Below, piece after piece: positions 1 through 11,106 of a DNA stretch of 64,000 nt. The DNA comes from Progne subis subis (lineage: Eukaryota; Chordata; Aves; Passeriformes; Hirundinidae): positions 3,224,001-3,288,000 of the forward strand of contig JAKJHU010000082.1 in NCBI GenBank assembly GCA_022316685.1, read 5' to 3'. The position numbers and the translations under genes were made by a program. The notes under the pieces were generated by a model. It made no database searches, was not told the origin of the DNA, and saw nothing but the letters and a program-made list of their open reading frames with translations. Position 1 is the first letter of the stretch, and every line of letters starts with the position of its first letter.

Positions 1-580
1 ACAAGACATAAACCACCTCCAAACAAAGTCAAAAGTTTTCGGTAAGCACCAGATTTAGCTTGGCAACAATATTTTCTATCCCTTCTTCCTTATTTGTTAT
101 AAATTTCAGTTCATGGTGGTATACTGTAAATGGAAAGATTTGGAATGAAGAAGATGAAATAAAATACCATCTTTTAAATATGCAATACTGAGTTTATAGC
201 TCTTTTCCCTCTGGCATCTTGTCAGCATAAAATAAAAAGGCTCAGGAAATCTAAATGAGAAAAGCCTCACTCCCATACTTTATCAGTGAAGAATTTCCAT
301 GGCAATACTGCTTTGAAGCTAAATGGTTTTATTTATAGACGAAGCAGTTTTCATAGTTCATTTGCATTTTCTCCAGATTACCATAACCATACATGATCAG
401 TTGTTAAGATCTACAGATATTATCTTTGCAGTGCCAGCAATTCACCTAATTATTTGAAATATGAAATGATAAATAAATTAGGTGTTCACGCAACTTGCCA
501 TGCAGACTGCAAGGGAATGCAGGGATACAGAGTGTGGTGTGATGGTACAGAATGAGCTCTTGTGGGCCACTTTGTACAAG
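1..580. other. Single-copy non-coding DNA, nothing recognised
   Basis: AT-rich unique sequence with no repeat, no coding-like frame and no RNA gene that I can recognise. The open frames that begin near 480 run into the LTR at 581 and are not genes. Confidence 0.5.
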
Positions 581-1037
581 CTATGCCTTAAGTTTGAGCT
601 TTCATGTTTTCCAGATTCTGTGCTGCCCAGGGGTGCAGTTCTGAGCCTCACATTAAGTGCTGGTGAGCTCTCTTCACAGAGTAGGGAGACAAAACAAATC
701 CTTTTCCTGCTGAGGACCAAGGACAAGAAGTACAAGTCTCAGGCCCAAAAGCACAAACAATGGTGGACTGAAGAGAGAAAACAAGAAGGATGGGACTTCA
801 TAACCCGAATCTGTAACTGGACAATTAAACCCCAATATGCAAATGGACCAAAACTTATAAAAGTGTGAGACCTCAAGACTGGTCATCCATTTTGTGCCCA
901 TTTTGGGCCCACCTTGGGTGTAGCCCTGGCCAGGCCCTGTCCTGCCCAAGGCGTACCCTAGAGGCCTTCAATAAATATCTACTTTATTCTCTGGCTCTGT
1001 CCAGTCTCTGTTCCAGGTCAGCCCTCCCAAGGCTTCA
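581..1037 (+). mobile_element. Family A retroviral LTR, full length, plus strand
   Basis: This is a long terminal repeat of an endogenous retrovirus. In the best copies of the family the ends form the inverted pair TGATGCCTT and AAGGCATCA; here they are slightly mutated (TATGCCTT at 583 and AAGGCTTCA ending at 1037). Inside are a TATA box, TATAAAAG at 856-863, and a polyadenylation signal, AATAAA at 970-975, in the order expected for U3-R-U5. Related copies lie at 6101, 9194 and 55534 on the other strand, with more diverged relatives at 45662 and 59832. I see no matching target-site duplication. The sequence just after the 3' end resembles a primer-binding site, so this may be a 5' LTR with a little leader rather than a plain solo LTR. 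The retroviral class (ERV1, ERVK or ERVL) is not settled from sequence alone. Confidence 0.85.
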
Positions 1038-1262
1038 GTTTCTGGTGACCCAGATAGGACAGTGAGGCATCTGAAACCCCCCCTGGACCAGAGGAACACA
1101 CAGCTAATATCTAATAACAGTGTTGAGAGCTTTATGAGTGCGGAGCAAATGGAAGGCTTGGGCGTGGGAGCTCCAGAAGGAACAGCAGGAACAGGGATAA
1201 AGGGGTGTCAGGTGCTGAGAGCAGGTCAGGATCCAACACAACTCAGATAAGGAAAATACAGG
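1038..1262 (+). other. Possible retroviral leader remnant after LTR
   Basis: Five bases after the LTR ends, TGGTGACCC at 1043-1051 matches the first nine bases of the tRNA-Trp-type primer-binding site of avian alpharetroviruses, and later bases match only in part. The following 200 bases are purine-rich and carry no gag-like frame I can recognise. The extent is arbitrary. It could equally be host DNA with a chance match. Confidence 0.3.
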
Positions 1263-2206
1263 ATATTGAAATAAAGACTAAGCCCATGAGGAGATAGGGG
1301 TGGGAAGACACAGAGCAGGGGGAGAGACAAGTCAACACCTAGATAAGAAAACAAATAAATCCCACCAATGGAGAGAAGGGCGATACAATACACAAAAGGA
1401 TCACAACTACTGTTACCTCCTGAAGGGTACAATCCAGGCACGTTCAAAACCAGCACATACTTCATTAACCTTAGGAAGGTTGCAGGGTGCATAATAAGAA
1501 GTAGGGAGCCAGCATAGCTTGCTCTCTTCTTTGTTTTGAGGAATCCACATGGAAAACCTGCCTTAGTGCCTGGATGCTGGCCTATCTACATGCATCTTGG
1601 TGCTCATGAGAGAATAAGTGAAGTAGCATTTGTTTTAAAATAAAATAATCTTCTTCCCCCATCAGTAATTATATTATTTAAACATTAGTTGCTTCTCTTT
1701 CCCTTGGAAAATTACAAAAGTTAGTTCCAGCTTCTGCCTTCAACTTTGACCTGGAGGAAGGTAGGAAATAAGGAAGAACAGTCCACAAGCACTCCAACAC
1801 ATTTAAAACAAAAGCAATAAAGATTGGGAAATCTAGCGAGAATTATGCTTTTGGTATTTATTTCCTGGCAGAATCACTGTCAGTTCCTCTAGCAAAGGCA
1901 GAGAACATGTAGTGTTTCATTTGCAGAAACTTGTGATTTAGCTCAAATATTTGAGTGTTGCCTGCAGCTTTTCAGGAAACTTTTTTTCTCCTACTCCTAA
2001 CAGACATTCACATATAGTTAATTTCTCAAAAAGATAACTCTGTCACCAAAGCCCACTGAAGTGGCTTTTTTTTCAGGAACACTGTGCCCAGAGAAATGGA
2101 GAAGGTTCAATGCCCCCAGCCTCCACGGAGCTGGACCCCAGACTGGGCCACCCAGGACAGGGAGAAGTGCAGCATACGCTGGCCTTGATTTCATAGAAGT
2201 CAGGGC
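1263..2206. other. Unique non-coding DNA
   Basis: No recognised repeat or gene. Short AT-rich stretches occur around 1640-1690 and 1800-1850. The open frames here are short, and plus and minus frames overlap each other as expected by chance. Confidence 0.4.
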
Positions 2207-2207
2207 T

Positions 2208-2513
2208 TCAAACTGTGCCAGCCAGAACAGAAAGGCAATTTGCACCAGGAACAGGCGCCCCAAGCAGGAATAGCAGTGAGGACACAGCTACACTGCCTGA
2301 GGTACAAAAGCTACAAATGCTGCAGGTGGAGGAAAGGTTGCTGCTGCTGTTGGTTTCAATTTCTCCCCCACTGGCATTGCACATCAGGAAAAGGACCTTT
2401 AACTGACTCTTGGTGGACACATCAAACACAAACACCTTTCCTACAGCCAGCATGAGGGAACTGCTTGGGGTATTGACAGCTACTTTGTTCACCATGGTGA
2501 AAAAAAGGCCCAA
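2208..2513 (-). other. Open frame of about 100 codons, unrecognised
   Basis: A minus-strand frame of 101 codons begins at an ATG preceded by a pyrimidine run and CACC, a reasonable initiation context. The product is rich in Ser, Val and Leu and has no domain I recognise. It lies about 210 bases downstream, on the same strand, of the coding-like stretch at 2721-3057, which is the only reason to list it. A frame of this length is expected by chance in a window of this size. Confidence 0.15.
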
Positions 2514-2720
2514 GAACTAAGAGCTGCTTTCAGTTTTACCAAAGAACCCAGCACACATACCTAAAGATTAAGTGAAAACCATCAACTGCATCATTCTTGC
2601 AATAATTTAATGCACACTACAGGGCTATCCAAAAATCTCATGAAAACAACACATACTCTTTAGCTCCAGTAACCATATTACTGGAAATAGATTTTGCACA
2701 ATCCTCCTTCAAACAGCCAT

Positions 2721-3057
2721 TTAAACCCCAGGCTTAAAGGAGATTATGCTGTTTGCTGATTTAAGCTGAAAGGGAAGCTTGTTCCAGTCATCTGGAGGCT
2801 CCAGAGGCAAAAGCTCATCTGCCAAATTCCTCTTTATCCGACTACAATGTACAGCATCTAAATTGCGATGATAATCTTGAAGCAAAATGACTTTGCTTTC
2901 AAAGATAGCGTTAAAGTCTATTCTGAAGCTTTTCTGGCTTTCCTAGGGACTGTTTCAATGCTGGTCTAGCATTGATATGATGTTGCCTGATCTGCTTGAT
3001 CTGTGAAAGCTGATTCACTTCAATATCAGTAAAGGTAAACCTTCTGGAAGCCTTCAT
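2721..3057 (-). pseudogene. Broken coding-like segment, unknown family
   Basis: On the minus strand an ATG at 3057 opens 48 codons ending in TAA at 2911-2913. A second minus frame is open for 65 codons over the region 2918-2721, again ending in TAA, and it picks up just before the first frame stops. Both stretches have a balanced, globular-protein-like composition: the first is rich in Gln, Ile, Arg and Lys, the second has an acidic and proline-rich patch (PLEPPDDW). This is the pattern left by a single frameshift in a once-coding sequence. A pyrimidine-rich stretch ending in TGCAG, like a splice acceptor, lies upstream around 3100-3125 on this strand, but the three frames after it contain stops. 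I do not recognise the protein. It could be a decayed exon, a pseudogene, or chance. Confidence 0.3.
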
Positions 3058-3134
3058 CTTGGACCCAAAACACAGAGGCCAGTCAGCTTCTTACAGGTAC
3101 AAGCTGCAGACAGGGAAAAACTGAAATCCGGGTT

Positions 3135-3451
3135 GCTGTGGGACACAAATGCAGCATTTCTGTCCAGTTCTGCTGCCCACCCTGGTACAATTCAGCCCCC
3201 ACTTCCAGAGAAGGGGCTGTGCCCAGGCCCTGCCTGCTCTCCAGGATAGATCCCACCGGCAGAGCTCCCTCCAGCCCCAGCACAGCAAGGACAGGGTCCT
3301 TTGGAGCCAGCCCAGAGAAAGCCCCCGGATGATCAGAGGGATGGAGCAGCTCTCCTGTGAGGAAAGGCTGGGAGAGTTGGAATTGTTCAGCCTGGAGAAG
3401 AGAAGCCTTCAGGGTGACCTCATTGTGGCCTTGCAGGACCCAAAGGGAACT
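3135..3451 (+). mobile_element. CR1 LINE fragment, 5' half of a split copy
   Basis: This matches the 3' portion of CR1 as I remember it: a GTCCAGTTCTG-like segment near 3160, then GAGGGATGGAGCAGCTCTCC and AGGAAAGGCTG near 3338-3371, then TTCAGCCTGGAGAAGAGAAG near 3384-3405. It stops abruptly at 3451 where an LTR is inserted and resumes at 4109. The last five bases (GAACT, 3447-3451) are the target site. It is 5' truncated, as most CR1 copies are. The left boundary is approximate because the match becomes weak there. Confidence 0.8.
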
Positions 3452-4108
3452 TGTAATATATGTCCTAAAGTTAATTCGTGTTAAACAATAAATGATGTAA
3501 TTGGTTCACACCCGAATGTATGAATATATCTTATAACAAGATTTTAGTTGAAATGGAGTTTAAAATCTATAAACTAAAAGGTGTATACAGGGTTAACCGG
3601 GACGACAGCTGCACAGTGGGACACGAGTAAATCGCTGCCGGGAACCTTGCAAAAGCAGCACAAAGACAAAGGGACGGAAAAGGGAGATGGGTGCTCTGAG
3701 GATCCCCTGATTGTATCAGATCACTATCTTATCTGTTCCGGCCTGATGTTACCATCTCCAAAAACTTCTCCAGACACAGCCATCAGGACATTGTTCTGCC
3801 TTCAAGAAACTATTCACCGGACCCCGGACACGGACATGAATAGCTAATGAAGCTACCTCAAGGCACGAGTCTCACGGTCTCAGCCGGACCCCAGCTGAAA
3901 GACTGTATAAAAATCCGCAGCTTGGAGACCCAATTCGTGAACAGAGGGGGTAACGGGCTAGCAGAGTCGGTTACCGCGTTCACCCAGCGCTGAAATCCCG
4001 GGATTCGACACTGTCCCTTTTAATCGTGGCTACCCGAGACTGCGTTCAAGTCTCACAATAAAATTCTAAATTTTGATTTACTTAATTTGGCTTATCGTAT
4101 TTATTACA
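3452..4108 (+). mobile_element. Solo LTR inserted in CR1, perfect 5-bp TSD
   Basis: This 657-bp element begins TGTAATA and ends TATTACA, a perfect 7-bp inverted repeat of the TG...CA type. It is flanked by an exact direct repeat GAACT (3447-3451 and 4109-4113). A TATA box, TATAAAAA, lies at 3906-3913 and a polyadenylation signal, AATAAA, at 4057-4062, giving the normal U3-R-U5 layout. There is no internal retroviral sequence, so it is a solo LTR left by LTR-LTR recombination. It still has many CpG dinucleotides, while its host CR1 looks eroded, which suggests a fairly recent insertion. Flanking CR1 sequence proves the boundaries. No relative of this LTR is visible elsewhere in the window. A 5-bp duplication is compatible with ERV1 or ERVL types and less so with alpha- or betaretroviral types, which usually make 6 bp. 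Confidence 0.93.
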
Positions 4109-4424
4109 GAACTGACAAAGAACATGGAGAGACACTGTTTACAAGGGCAGGTAGTGACAGGACAAGGGAGAATGTCTTCACATTGATGGAGATAAGTTTA
4201 GATGGGATACTGGGGAGAAATCCTTCTCTCTGAGGGTGGTGAGGCCCTGGCACAGGGCGCCCAGAGGAGCTGTGGCTGCCCTTGGATCCCTGGAAGTGTC
4301 CAAGGCCAGGCTGGATGGGACTTGGAGCAACTTGGGATGGTGAAAGGTGTCCCTGCCCACATCAGGGGAGTGGAACAAGATAATATTTACGGTCCTTTCC
4401 TACTTATGATTCTGTGATTTTGGT
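4109..4424 (+). mobile_element. CR1 LINE fragment, 3' half of a split copy
   Basis: The CR1 interrupted at 3451 continues here. Landmarks are GAGGGTGGTGAGGCCCTGG near 4232, CCTGGAAGTGTCCAAGGCCA near 4289, GGTGTCCCTGCCCA near 4346, and the terminal ATGATTCTGTGATT near 4408-4421, which is the short repeat that ends CR1 in birds. Plus orientation. The two halves join with no loss once the LTR and one copy of the target repeat are removed. Confidence 0.9.
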
Positions 4425-4673
4425 ACTCATTCAGCCCCTGTGGTTCAGTTGCTGCCTTCACTCCAGAAAGCTGAGGAAATAGCCATGTTCCCGTGTAGCA
4501 GCAGTGGCCAAGGCATTCAGGGCCATCCTGGTCACCCCTCCACAAGCACCAGCCCAATGACACAGGCCACCGGGCTTCCTTTCTCCATCACACCCCGTGA
4601 ACTGGAGACCAATCCTGCTTTCTCCAAGCAAAGTGAGTACATCCACTCTGGAGGATAGCAGAGTCCAAGCCTC

Positions 4674-4759
4674 ACAAAGGTTCTCCTCCTGTTCCTATCA
4701 CAGGAAGGAAATGTGACACAAAGGTTCTCCTCCTGTTCCTATCACAGGAAGGAAATGGG
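4674..4759. repeat. 44-bp tandem duplication
   Basis: A unit starting ACAAAGGTTCTCC and ending AAATGTGAC occurs at 4674-4717 and again from 4718, where it is identical for about 40 bases before it diverges. The copies are nearly identical, so the duplication is young or kept homogeneous. It has no evident function. Confidence 0.9.
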
Positions 4760-6100
4760 ACAAATTCCATATGAATCCTCAGGGTTAATGGACACTGAGA
4801 GGTGTTCAGACAGACTAGAGTAGGAACTACAGCCACTGTCCCTCACACCACTTCTTTACAAATTTCCCTGTTCTTTTTGCTATTTTACTGGGAAAATGGA
4901 AAAGTCCACTTCTCTGAGTATTTCAGATACCATATTCTCCTCAGCCACCACCTTACCAACTGTGGCCTCCAGTGACACACATAATTTTTCTTCCAGTTAT
5001 CACAGTGGGGATACTTCCCTTTCCAGACTCTAACCTTTATTTTCCATTATTATTAACACTTGATGAAAAGGCAACAAGACTGTATATTGCACTACATAAG
5101 AATTTAAAAGGCAATGCAGTGGAAAACTGTTAATGGTTAAATGCATCATTATGTCCAGTAATATTACACAATTAACAAATTCAATCATTTAACACTCTAA
5201 CAATGCAAACTTCCATTAAATGTGTAATTTCGTATATGAAATAATTATTCATTTATCAATAGGAGATGGCTCTACTTCAGTTCAAAAGTAAAAAATACAA
5301 TTAGATGCAGCAGGGCAGAACAAATTTCTGGTAGTGAGACGTGCTGGAGCTGTGTGTGCAGCGCTTCTGTGGGGCCTCACAGTGAAACTCATAATTCTTA
5401 CAGGACAATGCCTCTAAATATCTCGGGTCATTAGCAAAATTACACAGCTAATGAAGGGCAAATTGATAGAGCTCTGGAACATTTTATAAGCCTGGAAGAG
5501 CAGCTACTTGTTATACATCACCAAGGAATAATTGCAGCAGAGTCAATCCCATGAACTCATTAAGTTTTAACAATACGAGTTGGGCAGGCTATTCCCGAAG
5601 GAGAATCTTCTCCAACTGCACAGCTGATATGCCCCAGGGAGGTGATCCCAAGAGGATGGAAGGGGATGGAATACAGGACAGCTATAGGATAGCAGTTCCC
5701 ACCTTCAAGGGCAGGAAACTGGAGAAACCCAAGCTGCCTGCTTTGGGGCAAATCACATCTGGAGCCTGACAAGCAAGTCTGGACAAATACCAAGTGAGAT
5801 CTCAAGAAATCAATCATGTTCTTCTGAAAACATGCAGGAGGAATAATGGGGCATGACACCAATGTAAAGAGAAATAACTGGAGATATTTGTGAGGCTTTG
5901 ACTTACTCCCCACCAGGTCAGTGCTGTTACAAGGCTGTTACAGCAAAGATCCACAACCATAGACCACCCTGCAGGAAACTCAAATGTGGCACCCACTGCA
6001 TTCAAACACGGCTGTGAGAGCAGACAGCCCTGAGATAGAGATTTCAGTAGAAGGAGTAGCACATCTTAAAGCAAATTAGAATGAGTTTTTGCAATACGAG
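4760..6100. other. Unique DNA with AT-rich putative regulatory block
   Basis: No gene or repeat is recognised. Between about 5080 and 5510 the sequence is AT-rich with repeated ATTA/TAAT cores, for example CATTAGCAAAATTACAC and AGCTAATGAAG near 5430-5456. It looks like vertebrate conserved non-coding DNA that binds homeodomain proteins. Conservation itself cannot be seen here. Confidence 0.35.
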
Positions 6101-6559
6101 TGATGCCTTGGGAAGGCTGACCTGGAACAGAGCTGGACAGAGCTAGAGAACAAAGTAGCTATTTATTGAAAGGCCCTTAGGGTGCACCTTGGGTACAACA
6201 ACAGCCTGACCAGGGCTACACCCAAGATGGGCCCAAAATGGGCACAAAATGGATGACCAATCATGAGGTCTCACACTTTTATAAGTTTTGGTCCATTTGC
6301 ATATTGGGGTTTAATTGTCCAATTACAGCTTCAGGTTGTGAGGTCTCATCCTATTTGTTTTCTCTCTTCAGCCACTGTTGTTTGTGCTTTTGGGCCTGAA
6401 AACTTGTAACTGTTGTCCTTGGCCTCCAGCAGGAAAAAGGATTTGTTTTGTCTCCCTACTCTGTGAAGAGAGCTGAGTGACACTGAATGTGAGGCTTAGA
6501 ACTGCACCCTGAGGCTGCACAGAGTCTGAAATACATGAAAGCCCAAACTTAAGGCATCA
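6101..6559 (-). mobile_element. Family A LTR, minus strand
   Basis: This copy keeps both family A ends intact on the plus strand: TGATGCCTT at 6101 and AAGGCATCA ending at 6559. Read on the minus strand it carries TATAAAAG (plus-strand complement near 6278-6285) and AATAAA (complement TTTATT near 6161). It is about the same length as the copy at 581. No polypurine tract or primer-binding site adjoins either end, so it is best read as a solo LTR. The flanking five bases do not match, so the target duplication has mutated or the element arose by recombination between copies. Confidence 0.88.
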
Positions 6560-9193
6560 CCAGGAACTGAGGGTTGCTGCTCTCAAATTGGTCCCAAAAT
6601 GAGTGCTTTCAGTATCACATCACAGAGTTACATACAAGCTGAAAAGGCAAAGATGCTGAAGGCAGATCTGCCATGAAAAGGTTTTCACAGTTTACACGGT
6701 TTTGCTGGACCTCCCAAGCACCACGCACAGTCTGCTTCACCACAGCTCATTCCAGGGGGGCTCAGATTTCCACACAGTTCTCACTGGGATGGGGCAATCA
6801 CCACTGAAGTGGGAATTTTTCATGATTTTAAACTCACTTAAGCACCTGAAAAAGCAGATAATCACCCAACACACTCCATTCTAGCACATTGTAGAGACCT
6901 GCAAAAGCTGAGTTCAATGCCCTGATGTGCCGTTTTGAATCCAAAACAGAAGCCAGAATCTTGAAAGAAGATCCACAAAATCTGATCCTTTAAGATCCAC
7001 CCAAAATGTATTTGGATTATAGATGTACTGAAGAATAAGTATAACAGCCATATTCAAACTGTATACAATAGGAGGTTTTCTCATTACTCCAACATCAAAG
7101 CTCCATCATTCCTATCCCTACAAATATCTGGTCAAGGCACTCTCACTAACAAAGAAAAATAGAAAACTTTAGAATACTGCATTCTATTTTTTAGTGAGTT
7201 CTGCAAGGTTTTTTCACATGTGGCCCCTACAAAAATATTTTCCTGAGTATCTAGTAAACCTATTGGCTCTCTCTTAAAAAAAAAAAAAGAGTAATAGTAG
7301 TTTTTACTGCTTTCAAAAATCAAAAGCAGTAGCCACTGCAAGTAACAACACAGTATGGAAAACACAAGTGTCTCAGGGACACTTAATGTTTTGCTGCTGA
7401 AGAAAGCTGCAGTCTGTCAGGACAAATCAATAAAGTGATCATTTATGCTGATCCAATCTTCCCCTAACTTTGAGACACAGTAGTGTTTCTGAATGGGAAA
7501 AAAAAAGAAAAAAAAGCCAACCAAAAAAAAAAATCAAAACAAAACAAACAAAAACAAAAACAAAAACAAAAAACCCCCCACAAAACAAACAAACAAAAAA
7601 AACCCCACTAAAAACTACTTATACCATTAAATCTAGTGAGAGATTAATACTAACTGTTGTCTTGCACAGCCTTCTTGTCTCTCAAACCAAATCCTTACAG
7701 ACACTGGAAAAAGTATACTTCCTGTTCACTGCCTTGTGACAGTCCAGTGAAACTGCAGTAGGCTGTCAATAAAGTTGAAAAACAAACAAAAAAAAAAAAA
7801 TCAGGTGAAATGAAAAAAGTCTTAAATTTTCAGGAAAAATAAGAACTTCTCACAGGACAAATACATAATGTAGCATGGACATTAGATACAGCACTGCCCA
7901 GCTAGATTAGACCTAAAGGTTTCAGAGGCCTTGTTGGAATCCTCTGAAGAAAAATGTAAGAAATTTCAACTGGAAGATTAGGATTCTTTTGCTTTCAGTG
8001 AATCACATATAACTATTAAAATCCCAGGTCTACAGCTTAATAGCCTTCTGGAAAAAATTAACACACAATAGTGACTGCATTCCACAATCCACATCAATGG
8101 CTGCTCTTCAGAGCTTCCAGCTTCTACAGCTCCCTGGGCAACAAGTTTCATGGGCTAATTCAATACTGTGTTGTCTTTGCTAATTTCATTAAAGCTCCTC
8201 ATGGAGTTCATACCAAACTGCTGCCTCCTGCTCTCAGCACTCCCAAATCTCATGCAGTTTTTAAACTTTAGACATTGCATAACTTCATCTTGACCATCTA
8301 ATGAACTGTAAAGGACTCCTATTTAAAACAGCCCTTTGTGACTGAGGAAAGACTCAGTAGGACCATAAAGCAGGAGCCATGGAAAATAATGATTCATTTT
8401 TCAGCTTCAAGGAACATTGCCGGTTTCAATGCAGCCCACAGAGGACTCATAGATGCTGCTGTGCTGAATTCCTGACTGACTGCAGTCAAATATATCACCC
8501 TGGGCAAACACTGGATGCCTTTGCCTGATGCACCATCATTTCCAACTGCAGCTTGCTGGGGTTTCTGCCAGCCCCTTCCCTGCACATTGTGCTGTACACT
8601 ATTAGCAGCAATGGAAAATAATTTACTTCATACACCATGACAAAGGATTACAGAGAATGAGTGAACAATTTTCTTGCTGGACCGGTACTGGTACATTTCA
8701 ATTCCTCTTGGACTCACAGCATCCATAGAGAGTGCAAGATCTACTGCTCATACATGGTGGTAAGAAGGTCACTGTCTGGTCAGCAGCTTTTATGCTCTCT
8801 CTACAAAACATACATCAGATTTGGAATTCCTAGTGCATTTCTTTTGGTCCCATTGTGTGCTGACTGCTGTTGTTCCTCACATGTATTGTAGAGCACAGCA
8901 GATATGTATTTGCCAGAAATCCATGAGCTATTCCCAAGGTTTGCAGTATTATCCATTCCGTAGAGCACCCTGTCACTTTAGAGGATAACTTGGTGAAAAG
9001 AGGCATAACATAGATCTCAGTTTAGGCTCAGTCCTTGCGTGCTGGAAAGCTTTCCAAATTCCTGGAGCAGCCAGAGGCTAAGTGACCACTCAAGTTATTA
9101 ACTGAACCAGGTTCTTTAAAAAGCCTGTACCTTTCTGTCTATTCCCTTTTATGCTGTATTCTAGCAATCCTTCCAGTACAAGGACTGTCCTAT
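6560..9193. other. Unique DNA with A-rich low-complexity tracts
   Basis: No gene is recognised. It includes an A-run near 7276-7288, an A/C-rich low-complexity tract at about 7497-7605 and another A-run near 7785-7800. The 89-codon plus frame at 7470 is translated A-rich sequence (Lys/Thr/Gln) and not a gene. Confidence 0.5.
7497..7605. repeat. A-rich (AAAAC)n-like low-complexity tract
   Basis: Runs of A are broken by single C or short CC groups (AAAACAAAC-type units) over about 110 bases. It resembles a decayed simple repeat. No poly-A-tailed retroelement body adjoins it that I can recognise. Confidence 0.8.
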
Positions 9194-9648
9194 AGATGTC
9201 TTGGGAAGGCTGACCTGGAACAGAGACTGGACAGAGCTGGAAAACAAAGTAGATATTTATTGAAAGGCCTTTAAGGATACACCTTGGGCAGGACAGGGCC
9301 TGACCAGGGCTACACCCAAGGTGGAACCAAAATGGGCACAAAAGGGACCCAAAATGGTCATGAGGTCTCACACTTTTATAAGTTTTGATCCATTTGCATA
9401 CTGGGGTTTTATAGTCCAGTTACAGCTTCAGATTATGAAGTCCCATCCTTCTTGTTTTCTCTCTTCAGTCCACCCTTGTTTGTGCTTTTGGGCCTGAAAG
9501 TTGTCCTTGGTATTCAGCAGGAAAAAGGATTTGTTTTGTCTCCCTACTCTGTGCAGAGAGCTGAGTGACCCTGAATGTGAGCTCAGACCTGCACCCCTGG
9601 GCAGCACACAGAATCTGAAAAACATGAAATCTAAAACTTAGGGCATCA
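9194..9648 (-). mobile_element. Family A LTR, minus strand
   Basis: This is collinear with the copy at 6101: a diverged left end AGATGTCTTGGGAAGG at 9194 and a right end GGGCATCA ending at 9648, with the complement of AATAAA (TTTATT) near 9256 and of TATAAAAG near 9373-9380. The four bases on each side, CTAT and CTAC, could be a degraded target duplication, but this is weak. No internal retroviral sequence adjoins it. Confidence 0.87.
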
Positions 9649-11100
9649 CTACCACGTGTTTTCTGAGAGAAGTAATTGATACAGCACAGCTTAGAACATC
9701 AGCCCTGAAGAAAGTTCAGTGCCCGGTCTCTGTATAAAGGATGAAGGACAGAAAGATGCTCCAGGGGGAAATTTGGTTTTGACCAGGAAATGGTTAGTTT
9801 ATCTCTGTCTCCCCATATCACATTTCTTCAAATGAAGAGTCAGATTTTCAGTGAGACTTAATTACAAATTAAAATCTGCTTTTTTTATTAATAAGGACAG
9901 TGCAAGATTAAGTTAAATTAGCTGGTTTGTTGAATACTTATGCAATCCAATTAAATTTTTTTAGAAATATATTAAGAGAAGATCACAATCAAAGCTGAAT
10001 TAATTTCAAAGATGAATGCCACTTTTTATACATCGAGTATTAATCTGTTAGTAACTCCTGTGAAATCAATTGGGCTTCTTGTAAGGTACAGCAATACTTT
10101 GCAGAAGAGGTTAAAGGCTAGCTGGATCCCTTGAAACTCACTACGTATTTATGAAGAGCATTTTATGCTAAAATTAAGTTAAGCTAAATTATTTACACAA
10201 TTACTAAGAGACTTAATGGGAGATTTTTTTTATTCCCTACCCACAGGATGTTGAGGAACTTTCCAACGTGCCAAATGTAAATATAAGAACCAGGCTCATC
10301 AGTAAAAGCCCAAACCAACCACTGACTGTGCACGATGTTTGATACACACACTGATGTCTCAGCAGTGCTTCCTGTGGCCTGAGTGCAGCAGCTACTGCAA
10401 ACACAATTAGCAAACTCCAATTAATTTCACTGCACAATAAAAATCTCCCAAAGCAGCTGATATGTGGATGTTATAAACAGCTCCCAAAAGCCCCTAGTGT
10501 ACCTCAGCTGTAAGTGCTCCAAGGTCTCCCAGTACAGCTCTTCTGACAACTGTCCCTCCACCCCTGATGTGCCTTTAAAGGTTTACGGGTTCGGTGTTTT
10601 GTCTGTTATTTTCAGTCCCTGGAGCTGGCATCCCTAAAAAGCAGGCGTAATGGGTGGAGCAGAATCTTAACCCAAAATAAATCCAAAGCAGTAAATTCAG
10701 ATAAGTTAAGAACATGGCTGGGAAGCACAAACCTCCTCCTTGTGGAAGCTGCATTCCCTTTGCTGAAGGAACCCCAGTAGCACAGAAATGCCAAAGGCAG
10801 ATGAGAAGCAGCTGTTACATCTTTAAACCTCTGCCCCTCCACATGCAGCACCCAGCACACAAGCAGATGCAACTGCCCCCCCAGACTTGGCCTCCGTGGT
10901 CATTATGAAAGCTCTGGTCCAATGAGATGAAACTCTTCCCTCATATATTTTTCAATATATCATGATCTTCAAAGGCATATTAAAAATCCAACCAGAGCTC
11001 GCAGCAGCCTTCTGTAGAGAATGGTTGGAAAAACCCCAAACTGCCACAAATAGCAAAAAGAACAAAAGAATATAATGAGCTGAAGTGACTCAGATCCCCA
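9649..11100. other. Unique non-coding DNA
   Basis: No recognised repeat, gene or RNA. The part at 9840-10210 is AT-rich with several TTAATT/AATTAA motifs. The overlapping minus frames near 10193-10437 are short and mutually incompatible. Confidence 0.4.
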
Positions 11101-11106
11101 AGAGTT

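Noticed and set aside
482..868. A 128-codon plus-strand frame
   Set aside because: It starts at a non-ATG codon and lies mostly inside the family A LTR.
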